64,000 nt of DNA from a virus. The notes beneath the pieces were generated by a model. It was not told where the DNA came from and searched no databases. It saw nothing but the letters and a program-made list of their open reading frames with translations. This document shows, one piece after another, positions 57,063 through 63,329 of this stretch. The position numbers were made by a program, and so were the translations under genes. Numbering within the stretch: position 1 is the stretch's first letter; every line of letters starts with the position of its first letter. The stretch is from positions 41,885 through 105,884 of the IMG/VR virus record IMGVR_UViG_3300036939_000021. One strand, written 5' to 3'.

Positions 57063-57594
57063 CGGATAATTTTGTTTTTAAAACTTTTTCTAGTCTGTCT
57101 CTTAATTTTTTACGTTCTTTAGAATCTTCTACTAAAATATCAAAAATTAATAAAAATCTATCGCTCTGTTTTATTTGCTCTTTCTGTCTTTCAAGCTCAA
57201 TCGAAATATTTTGATATTCTTTTTTTAATAAGCTTTGAGAAGATCGAAATTCAGCTAAAGTTAAACTATATTCATCTAACCTCCTCAATTCAAAAGTTTG
57301 TTGATCGATCATATCCTCTAATCTATGAATACTATCGGTAGCCATTGATATATGATTTTCGATAGCTTCTTTATTATCCACTATCTTTTTTCTTTGATAA
57401 TTAAATAAAGCTCCTGCTATCGTCGTTATTACTCCAAGTGCTGTTGTAAGAATAAAATCTTGAGAAAGTTTACTAATATAGTTATTCCGTATTTGATATA
57501 TATTTTCTGCTAATTCAAAAAATATAATTATACAAAACCATACTATAAAAGAATATATAAAAAGTTTATAATATTTTTTAACAAAAATTATCAT
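57055..57594 (-). CDS. Membrane protein with cytoplasmic coiled coil
   Basis: A 179-residue protein. Two hydrophobic segments at about 9-26 (LFIYSFIVWFCIIIFFEL) and 48-64 (LTTALGVITTIAGALF) are followed by a long charged coiled coil (about 75-175, many E/K/R/Q). Its stop overlaps the next gene and its ATG overlaps the stop of the FHA gene (ATGA). Possible roles: spanin-like lysis factor or a membrane anchor whose coiled coil interacts with the FHA partner. Neither can be decided from the sequence. Confidence 0.6.
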   Translation of the reverse strand: MIIFVKKYYKLFIYSFIVWFCIIIFFELAENIYQIRNNYISKLSQDFILTTALGVITTIAGALFNYQRKKIVDNKEAIENHISMATDSIHRLEDMIDQQTFELRRLDEYSLTLAEFRSSQSLLKKEYQNISIELERQKEQIKQSDRFLLIFDILVEDSKERKKLRDRLEKVLKTKLSDD

Positions 57595-58061
57595 ATTTCT
57601 TCCGTTGGCTTTTCAGCCAAAGTATCCTCTCTATCGGCTATTACTACAGCACGAATATTTTGGTAATATATCACTCTTATATTTTTCCCTATCTGTATAA
57701 TATCCCCGTTTTCTAAATTAGTTCTACAGATTAAAGGCTTACCATTAATAGTACTTCCATTAGTAGAGGCTCTTGTACCATAACCGTCTCTGACTGCATA
57801 GCCTTCTACTGATAAATATCTGTGATTTTCTTTCTCTGTCCTAGAACGTCGATAAAATGTTAAATGTACCGAAGAAATTTTATTATAAATTTCTTTAGAA
57901 CATATGGAATCATCTATTTTAATATCGTGTATTTTTAATCCTCTGCCTCTACCAAGTAAAATACACAATTTCTCTAATTGAAATTTTACGATTTCTTTCC
58001 ATTCATTGTCTTCAAGAATCTCTATCGTTATATATGTCGGTGTATCTTCTGCAATTAACAT
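57591..58061 (-). CDS. FHA-domain protein
   Basis: A 156-residue protein with one forkhead-associated domain at about 33-135. The core contacts are visible: GRG at 37-39, SSVH at 63-66, and NGSTINGK at 101-108, followed by ENGDIIQIG. FHA domains bind phosphothreonine peptides. A stretch between strands (RRSRTEKENHRYLSVEGYAV) is longer than usual. It is the first of a four-gene coupled operon with two membrane proteins. FHA proteins are rare in phages; it may read host Ser/Thr kinase signals. Confidence 0.85.
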   Translation of the reverse strand: MLIAEDTPTYITIEILEDNEWKEIVKFQLEKLCILLGRGRGLKIHDIKIDDSICSKEIYNKISSVHLTFYRRSRTEKENHRYLSVEGYAVRDGYGTRASTNGSTINGKPLICRTNLENGDIIQIGKNIRVIYYQNIRAVVIADREDTLAEKPTEEI

Positions 58062-58130
58062 TACTCATCTCTTTTTTGTTGTAAAAATTGTTTTATTCTA
58101 AGTTGTTTTTGTTGCTTTAATATTTTTTCT

Positions 58131-58418
58131 TTATTTCTTTGATAATACTCTTTTTTTTTGTTTAGATCTATTTTTTACAATTAAACTATCTTTTTTTCTA
58201 TGATAAGCTTTTCTACTAATAGCTCTACGTTTTTCAATATGCTCTATATCCCAATCAAAATTATTAATTCTTTCACAATATAAACAACAACCATTACATT
58301 TACGCCTTATTGATTGATTGCCTTGATATCGATGTTTAAGTTTGCAGACTCTTCCTAAATAATGTTTTTCAGAATTAAACACAAAATCTGGCAATTCTTG
58401 AATAGTCATCAAAAACAC
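58131..58418 (-). CDS. Zinc-finger protein, HNH-like core
   Basis: A 95-residue basic protein. HYLGRVCKLKHRYQGNQSIR is followed by CNGCCLYCERIN and DIEHIEKRRAISRK; C and H placement recalls the zinc knuckle of HNH or AP2-linked homing endonucleases, but the essential HNH His-Asn-His is not complete. The C-terminus is lysine/arginine-rich. Probably a DNA-binding protein or remnant endonuclease. Its start has TATTCCATGTGTGG nearby, a motif copy. Confidence 0.5.
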   Translation of the reverse strand: MFLMTIQELPDFVFNSEKHYLGRVCKLKHRYQGNQSIRRKCNGCCLYCERINNFDWDIEHIEKRRAISRKAYHRKKDSLIVKNRSKQKKRVLSKK

Positions 58419-58502
58419 CTTTATTATTCCATGTGTGGCTCTCGTTTTGCGTCTGAATTCTATATTTTAGCGTTATTGAGAGAAGTCAGATGCTAAATTT
58501 TT

Positions 58503-58540
58503 ATAATAAAAAACCCACCGTATGAGTCGTGAGGTAGGTT
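58503..58540 (-). terminator. Terminator of the 58591 gene
   Basis: Minus strand ACCTACC pairs (one G-T) with GGTGGGT, followed by TTTTTTAT. Confidence 0.65.
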
Positions 58541-58590
58541 AAAAGGAGTTACATTGTTGACTGTTTAGCTTGTTCTATTTTAGCTAAAAT

Positions 58591-59139
58591 CTAATCACTT
58601 TGCTGTTTTATTTTTATTTCTCCGTAATACCAGCCTCTACCTGTATGAATCCTATAAAAAAATTTTTCAGCATATTTCTCAAAAATATAAGATTTAGCTG
58701 TGATGCAATAATTCTCCTCACAGTACTTTTCATAAAGTTTAAATAATTTATAGGCATTAAATTTACTCTCATGATTATACTTATCTTTTTCAACACAATT
58801 TGTAAAAAATAGTTCTAATCCTTTATCTACACCCTTTAACTCAGGTTTCTCTTTTTCTTTTTGTCTTTTTATTCTAAAAACTTCTTGCTCTAAGCATTCC
58901 GCAAGTTCCTCACTTTTTAAGATATCAGAAGTAAACCACTCACCTCGAATATGATAAAGAAATAATTTTTTATGTAATTTTTGCTCTAATCTCCTATCTC
59001 CAGGAAACGTTAGCAATATTACAAGTTCATCACAATGTCCTGTCTGTAATTGTTGTAAACGATTCTTTGCGGATTCTTCATCTGTATATCCTACTTTTAT
59101 ATTTTTTGTTCTTAAATTCTGAATCAGATAAATAGTCAT
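58591..59139 (-). CDS. GIY-YIG family (T5orf172/MUG113-like) nuclease-type protein
   Basis: A 182-residue protein. Residues 1-75 match the compact GIY-YIG variant: IYLIQNLRTKNIKVGYTDEE for the two strand motifs, RLQQLQTGH, and RRLEQKLHKKLFLYHIRGEWF with Glu and His as the metal and helix contacts. The remainder is basic and helical, possibly DNA-binding. Such proteins may be endonucleases for homing or host DNA attack. Promoter at 59165-59193. Confidence 0.75.
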   Translation of the reverse strand: MTIYLIQNLRTKNIKVGYTDEESAKNRLQQLQTGHCDELVILLTFPGDRRLEQKLHKKLFLYHIRGEWFTSDILKSEELAECLEQEVFRIKRQKEKEKPELKGVDKGLELFFTNCVEKDKYNHESKFNAYKLFKLYEKYCEENYCITAKSYIFEKYAEKFFYRIHTGRGWYYGEIKIKQQSD

Positions 59140-59164
59140 TCAAGTCAAGCAACAGAATAATAAT

Positions 59165-59193
59165 ATTATATGTCAAGTATTACTAGATGTCGA
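59165..59193 (-). promoter_or_regulatory. Early promoter (minus), tandem TTGACAT
   Basis: Minus strand TCGACA (59193-59188), spacer TCTAGTAATACTTGACA, TATAAT (59170-59165). A second TTGACAT lies in the spacer end, as at 50319. Confidence 0.8.
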
Positions 59194-60047
59194 TTTTACT
59201 ATATAGAAGAAATATAATCCTTTCAAAGTATGACTCAACCGTTAAAGCATGATTCTCTCGTAATCTGGAAAAATACAGTATACATTATCTAATCCAAGCT
59301 ACATAGCACTTTATAACTCTGGTTATTAATTTTTAAAAACCTCTAGTAGAATCAACGTTTCAGCCATCGATTAACGATAGAATCAACGTTTCAGTCAGGT
59401 ATATAGTAATTAGTAACCTTAAAAGTACCTCTAAATACCGCTATTCAATACATTTCAATACTTTCTTTACTATCACCGATGACATTTAGCCTCTTTTCAA
59501 AATCGTTTCGTCACTCCCTCTAAAATCGTCTAGAAGGTGCCTCTACATCCTAAATAGATAAAGAGTCTTAGCCACACCCCCTACAACCCCATTAAAAAGC
59601 ATGGATGATTCCATGTGAGGTTCTTCTTTACGCATCTATAGGTGTTTCAGAAAGCTAGTGAACAGATGACGTGTAGAGTACGACCTGACAATTAGCCTAT
59701 GAATATATTTTGGCATATGACCTATGTGGGTTAGCTATAGACTTTATAGAGGTATATAAAATATTTACCAATACGTTATTTAGGGAGTAACTATACACTA
59801 CTCAATAAGAGACTCAAAAAACAACGCAAAATCAGTACTTTCAGACCATCGATACCTGACCTTTGAAAAATACCCATTTGTCACTCGCTTATATTGATAT
59901 GACACAGAAAGCCTCACATGGAATCATAAATAGGGGGTTGTAGGGGGTTAGAAAGCCCAGACCTCTAGAAACATATAGGTTTTGACTATCGAGTCTAGAG
60001 ACTGTCTAAAGTGTAGTTTTAGTAATTAATTACTTAAGTTATTAGAA

Positions 60048-60096
60048 ATGGCTGGAATGCCCAACGAAAGAATAGGCATTCCAGCCATCAGTTTTT
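60048..60096 (+). terminator. Orphan hairpin terminator, 14-bp stem
   Basis: ATGGCTGGAATGCC (60048-60061) pairs with GGCATTCCAGCCAT (60075-60088), then CAGTTTTT. There is no plus-strand gene upstream for at least 900 bp, so it may end a small non-coding RNA. Confidence 0.6.
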
Positions 60097-60532
60097 AAAC
60101 GATTTGGGGTCTAGTGACGAGTTTTAAGTACGCTGGAGTCGATGTTTCAGCCATTATTTAGTATTTATACTTAGTGATAGGTATTAGAGAACCAAAAAGA
60201 GGTTAAAAATCGTGTTTTAGGGTGCTGATTTAAGGGTGTTATCGAGGATTGAAGGCAGATCTGACCAGTAAGGATGATACTAAAGCTCTTTAGTAACTTC
60301 TTACCTATGAGGATTTGGAGTAGCTTTACAGCATTTTTGGACGGGTTTTAGATAGTGTATTTTGGGGAGAGTGAAGAGTTAGATCCTTGTATATCAATAC
60401 TTTCAGGTTTGGCATTACAGAAAGTGAGAAATGATTTAAGGTTTGCTCTAAAGCATTATTAATAAGCTCTGTTTATATGTAGTTGTTTTTTATTATTTCG
60501 CGAAAAAATAGCGTCAAAGTATTGTGGTTGTC

Positions 60533-60556
60533 CCGTTGCTCATATATGAGCAACGG
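60533..60556. promoter_or_regulatory. 24-bp perfect palindrome, probable operator
   Basis: CCGTTGCTCATA followed by its exact reverse complement. It lies 70 bp upstream of the promoter of the RHH/KilA-N operon, so it may be a repressor site or an origin element. Confidence 0.65.
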
Positions 60557-60625
60557 CTTGAATTCGTTCTTTGTATGGTATTATAACATATAATAAGCTA
60601 TAAGATTTTTTTATATAATATGCTC

Positions 60626-60655
60626 TTGACATCCTATCATTTCTAGCGCTACTAT
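60626..60655 (+). promoter_or_regulatory. Early promoter, TTGACAT family
   Basis: TTGACA 60626-60631, spacer TCCTATCATTTCTAGCGC (18), TACTAT 60650-60655. It fixes the RHH start at 60681 and not 60657. Confidence 0.8.
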
Positions 60656-60680
60656 AGTGATATCAAAACAAGTAAAGGAA

Positions 60681-60890
60681 ATGGCAAGAAAAACAGAGAC
60701 GCTGATAAGACTAGATCCAGAAGTTAAGGAGATGTTAGAACAACTTTCTCTAAAAAGTAATTTGAGTTTATCTAATCAAGTTGCTCAATTAATTAAGGAG
60801 GAGGTACAAAAACAAAAAGATCCTGATCAAAGACAACTTCGTTTATCCCAGCAGATTGTACAACTAGTTAAGGAATTTCAAGAGGTTTAA
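60681..60890 (+). CDS. RHH (CopG-type) repressor
   Basis: A 69-residue protein from ATG 60681 (AAGGAA site): MARKTETLIRLDPEVKEMLE, then a helix with SNLSLSNQVAQLIKEEV. Strand, helix, turn, helix is the RHH pattern of CopG/Arc repressors. The earlier ATG at 60657 lies at the expected transcription start and has no ribosome-binding site. It is followed four bases later by a KilA-N gene; a similar RHH/KilA-N pair is at the other end of the window. Confidence 0.75.
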   Translation: MARKTETLIRLDPEVKEMLEQLSLKSNLSLSNQVAQLIKEEVQKQKDPDQRQLRLSQQIVQLVKEFQEV

Positions 60891-60893
60891 GCA

Positions 60894-61679
60894 ATGCATA
60901 TTGAACAATGGAAAGGTTGTAATGTTCGTTTTGAGACTCGTAAAGACGGACGTGTTTGGGGATGTTTATCAGATATGGCAGATGCTACGGATAAGCGTTT
61001 TAGTAATTGGTTACGTCTTGATTCGACTCAGGAGTATTTGCAAGCTTTGAGTACTGATTTATCCGGTAAACCTAAGAAAGTTAAAGGATTCTCGACAAAA
61101 AAAGAACAACAAGATTTTTCTAATATCCTTCAGGTAAATCAAGGAGGACTACCTGATCAACAGGGTACTTGGGCTATTGATGAAGTTGTAATGGATTTTG
61201 CTCAATGGTGTAATGTTGATTTTCGCATCTGGGCTAACCGAGTATTACGTAATGTCATTACTCAGGGATACCACGTAGAACCTGAAATCAAGCCACAACA
61301 AGCTTTAGAAGCTCTCTGTAAGGTCTTTACTCGTCTGTTATACAAACCTACTCCAGACGGCTTTAAACAGATGGAGGAGCTAGCCCAGAATCTCCAAGAG
61401 ACTCTAGAAAGACGTGAAGCTCATGCTATGCGTTACATCCGGTCAAGCGATGATCCTATGTATGAAGAGACGGTAGCAGATGCAGCAGTGATGCTCAAGA
61501 ATGATCGGGTGTATGCCAAAGTCGCAAAAGAAATGGTAAGAATGGTTCAACGGTACGCTCTAGAGTACTCTCTAGAAGCTTCTAACCGTAAATTTGAAGC
61601 CTCATATACCCCTAAAGGTAAAAGAGACAATGAACGTGAGATTGAGATGATTACTGAGCAGCTACAGAACTTTAAGTAA
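60894..61679 (+). CDS. KilA-N/BRO-type regulator, second copy
   Basis: A 261-residue protein, paralogue of the 254-973 protein: IEQWKGCNVRFETRKDGRVW and GTWAIDEVVMDFAQWCNVDF are almost the same in both. An insert of about 20 polar residues (near 68-95) separates the two halves of its N-terminal domain. The C-terminal half differs completely from the first copy. Co-transcribed with the RHH gene. Its function (regulator or antirepressor) follows from the domain family only. Confidence 0.8.
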   Translation: MHIEQWKGCNVRFETRKDGRVWGCLSDMADATDKRFSNWLRLDSTQEYLQALSTDLSGKPKKVKGFSTKKEQQDFSNILQVNQGGLPDQQGTWAIDEVVMDFAQWCNVDFRIWANRVLRNVITQGYHVEPEIKPQQALEALCKVFTRLLYKPTPDGFKQMEELAQNLQETLERREAHAMRYIRSSDDPMYEETVADAAVMLKNDRVYAKVAKEMVRMVQRYALEYSLEASNRKFEASYTPKGKRDNEREIEMITEQLQNFK

Positions 61680-61742
61680 TCATGGGAATAATCTGCTATA
61701 TACTTGAAGCTTATTCTCCTAACTGACAATTAGATTACAACT

Positions 61743-61769
61743 ACCTCTCCTCACCGAGAGGTTTTTTAT
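61743..61769 (+). terminator. Terminator of the RHH/KilA-N operon
   Basis: ACCTCTC (61743-61749) pairs with GAGAGGT (61756-61762), then a T run. The stem recurs in the terminator at 62473. Confidence 0.85.
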
Positions 61770-61783
61770 TATAAAAATTCTAA

Positions 61784-61939
61784 TCTAGTGAGTAGGAATC
61801 GAACCTACTCCAGAAAATAGTTAGGTTGGAGTATCTAAACTATCAGCTCCCTTCAAGGTCTGCTTAAGGGCGACTCCACAGCCTATCTCAAGCTTCTCTA
61901 TCATCTGAACGCTGTCTGTAGCGCCCTACCGCTCACTAG
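61784..61939 (-). ncRNA. Compact tRNA-like structured RNA with pseudoknot
   Basis: On the minus strand the 5' and 3' ends pair as CTAGTGAG (61939-61932) with CTCACTAG (61792-61785), like an acceptor stem plus one pair. Just before the 3' side is a canonical T arm, GTAGG TTCGATT CCTAC. Between lie: a long helix GGGCG-CTACAG with CTGTGG-AGT-CGCCC, a hairpin CCCTT/AAGGG, and an H-type pseudoknot (ATAGTT with AACTAT; ACTCCA in its loop with TGGAGT). A -10-like TATATA at 61943-61948 would start transcription at the 5' end of the stem. At about 156 nt it is twice a tRNA and no anticodon arm or D arm fits. It is tmRNA-like in parts but far too short. Confidence 0.5.
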
Positions 61940-61989
61940 TCGTATATAGAAGGATAACACCCACTGGAATAATACCAAAGTATCCAATC

Positions 61990-62018
61990 TTGACATCTAG
62001 TAAAATTTGGCATATATA
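61990..62018 (+). promoter_or_regulatory. Early promoter, TTGACAT family
   Basis: TTGACA 61990-61995, spacer TCTAGTAAAATTTGGCA, TATATA 62013-62018. It drives the 62047 gene. Confidence 0.85.
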
Positions 62019-62046
62019 AAAATATATTCGCAAGGTTTACTAGGTC

Positions 62047-62232
62047 ATGCCAAATTACAAGTCAGTAGAACAGTATCAACAAGCTAAAGCTAAAAATTTA
62101 AGAAGACAAGAACTTGAAAATAAAATAAAAGATTTAACAAACCGTCATGCTCTACTATGTCAATATTATGGTGATAGTGGAAAAGTTCGACAAGAATTAG
62201 AAAACGCACTACAGGAACTAGAAAATTTATGA
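62047..62232 (+). CDS. Small coiled-coil protein, unknown
   Basis: A 61-residue charged helical protein (KSVEQYQQAKAKNLRRQELE, then QELENALQELENL). Coiled-coil-like throughout. No family recognised. Its stop overlaps the next start (ATGA). Confidence 0.6.
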   Translation: MPNYKSVEQYQQAKAKNLRRQELENKIKDLTNRHALLCQYYGDSGKVRQELENALQELENL

Positions 62233-62444
62233 CAAAACAAATGTGCTGGCTATCGGCTAATTCGGAGTCTCCAAAGCAACTCTACCTCAGACATTCTCTA
62301 CAAGACCCTTGGAAGCTTTATAAGAAGTGTTCCGAATATGTACCCGACTATCTAGTAGAAAATGGCTCTCATGGTTACGCTACTCAACAAGTGCTTATGA
62401 CAAAGGGTTGGAAACTAGTATCTTCAGAGGGTCAGAGCGTATAA
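62229..62444 (+). CDS. Small early protein, unknown
   Basis: A 71-residue protein with aromatic and basic residues (LRHSLQDPWKLYKKCSEYVP, then TKGWKLVSSEGQSV). No family recognised. Coupled to the 62047 gene by an ATGA overlap and ended by the terminator at 62473. Confidence 0.6.
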   Translation: MTKQMCWLSANSESPKQLYLRHSLQDPWKLYKKCSEYVPDYLVENGSHGYATQQVLMTKGWKLVSSEGQSV

Positions 62445-62472
62445 AATAAAAAATCTCTTGATAAGGATTAAC

Positions 62473-62503
62473 AACCTCTCTTCACGCCAGAGAGGTTTTT
62501 TTT
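62473..62503 (+). terminator. Terminator of the 62047-62444 operon
   Basis: AACCTCTC (62473-62480) pairs with GAGAGGTT (62490-62497), then eight T. Same stem as at 61743. Confidence 0.85.
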
Positions 62504-62525
62504 GGTAACAATTATAATAATGCTA

Positions 62526-62531
62526 TATAAT
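62526..62531 (+). promoter_or_regulatory. Promoter -10 of the 62557 gene
   Basis: TATAAT at 62526-62531 with TTGGTA about 16 bp upstream. It places transcription start near 62538, which excludes the ATG at 62533. Confidence 0.5.
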
Positions 62532-62556
62532 AGTGTCATATATCTTACTCAAACCC

Positions 62557-62829
62557 ATGCCATCAGCCGATAATCTGGATACTAAAGTTTTAGAGTCTCT
62601 TGCACAATCTCCAAAATCTAGGAAAGATCTATTAGAGTCTGGGATTGCGTGTGAATCCTCTTTAGATAAGTCCCTGAAGCGTCTTAGAGAACGCAACCGT
62701 ATAAAGTTCGAGGTTATCGATACTCGTACTCACAGACGTTCTGGGATGAATAATTTCATCTGTGAGTCTAATCCTAAGATACGGATATATTCTCTAGTAC
62801 AGCAGGAAAGAGAAGTTCACATGGAATAA
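62557..62829 (+). CDS. Winged-helix-like DNA-binding protein
   Basis: A 90-residue protein from ATG 62557. LDTKVLESLAQSPKSRKDLL and SLDKSLKRLRERNRIKFEVI read as the helix-turn-helix and wing of a winged-helix regulator (SRKDLLESG as first helix, SSLDKSLKRLRERN as recognition helix, IKFEVIDTRTH as wing). The earlier in-frame ATG lies at the transcription start. Its last bases merge into a CACATGGAATAAT motif. Likely transcription regulator. Confidence 0.6.
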   Translation: MPSADNLDTKVLESLAQSPKSRKDLLESGIACESSLDKSLKRLRERNRIKFEVIDTRTHRRSGMNNFICESNPKIRIYSLVQQEREVHME

Positions 62830-62840
62830 TAAATAAATGC

Positions 62841-62880
62841 TTGACATATATTAGAAATGTCGATAGAGTTAGAGAAGTTC
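62841..62880 (+). promoter_or_regulatory. Promoter of the 62925 gene
   Basis: TTGACA 62841-62846, 17-bp spacer TATATTAGAAATGTCGA, TAGAGT 62864-62869. The -10 is weaker than in other family members. Confidence 0.6.
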
Positions 62881-62924
62881 AAGAAAACACAGAAATTCAA
62901 CAATAAAACGTTATAGGAAAATAT

Positions 62925-63149
62925 ATGCAAGTCACACAAAGCAAGAAAACAGGCAAATTTAGCATTACACAGCTAGAAGATTCGGATCTCACCAAATTTC
63001 ATAATATCCTTACGGATATGGCGATGAAGTATCAAATCCGGCTAGCCTTGTTAGAACTCTATAATAAGGACAAAGAAGAAGCTGATAAGTTGTCAGATCC
63101 AGAAGAAATTAAAGAGTATTGGGAGCAAAAAGGTTTGGTACTCGAATAA
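62925..63149 (+). CDS. Small early protein, unknown
   Basis: A 74-residue charged protein: short strand (KTGKFSITQLEDSDLTKF), then helices (ALLELYNKDKEEADKLSDPE). No family recognised. Monocistronic; AGGAAAATAT precedes the ATG. Confidence 0.6.
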   Translation: MQVTQSKKTGKFSITQLEDSDLTKFHNILTDMAMKYQIRLALLELYNKDKEEADKLSDPEEIKEYWEQKGLVLE

Positions 63150-63185
63150 ATTAAAAGTTTCAATTGGTGGATAAAAGATGCGATT

Positions 63186-63218
63186 GCTCGGTTTAGAAAT
63201 AAGCCGAGTTTTTTTTAT
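63186..63218 (+). terminator. Terminator of the 62925 gene
   Basis: CTCGG and CCGAG around a loop of about twelve bases, followed by eight T. Confidence 0.7.
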
Positions 63219-63302
63219 GGGAAGATTATCAATGTCAAGTTTTGTAATATATTCGTAGATTAAGCCGAAAATCACGTAAAATAGATATATTCAACCTTCC
63301 AG

Positions 63303-63321
63303 ACGTTTTACTTAGAAACGT
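63303..63321 (+). promoter_or_regulatory. Inverted repeat at the BRO-N gene start
   Basis: ACGTTT (63303-63308) and AAACGT (63316-63321), seven bases apart, lie nine bases before the ATG at 63330, over the ribosome-binding region. Either an autoregulatory operator or a translation-control hairpin. A related CACGTAAAAT occurs 30 bp upstream. Confidence 0.5.
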
Positions 63322-63329
63322 GATACCAA

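Larger units (their letters stand above)
59194..60625. other. 1.4-kb gene-free region, candidate origin/control region
   Basis: No frame of note on either strand. It holds: the direct repeat GAATCAACGTTTCAGYCA at about 59351 and 59382, with a weaker copy near 60129 (GTCGATGTTTCAGCCAT); an inverted repeat pair CCCCCTACAACCCC (59577-59590) with GGGGTTGTAGGGGG (59934-59947); a second pair ATGATTCCATGTGAGG (about 59604) with CCTCACATGGAATCAT (about 59912); a 14-bp hairpin with T run at 60048; TTTCGCGAAA near 60497; and a 24-bp palindrome at 60533. Confidence 0.6.

Noticed and set aside
61784-61939. Ordinary tRNA
   Set aside because: Acceptor and T arm are good but the RNA is twice the normal length and no D arm or anticodon arm can be drawn.
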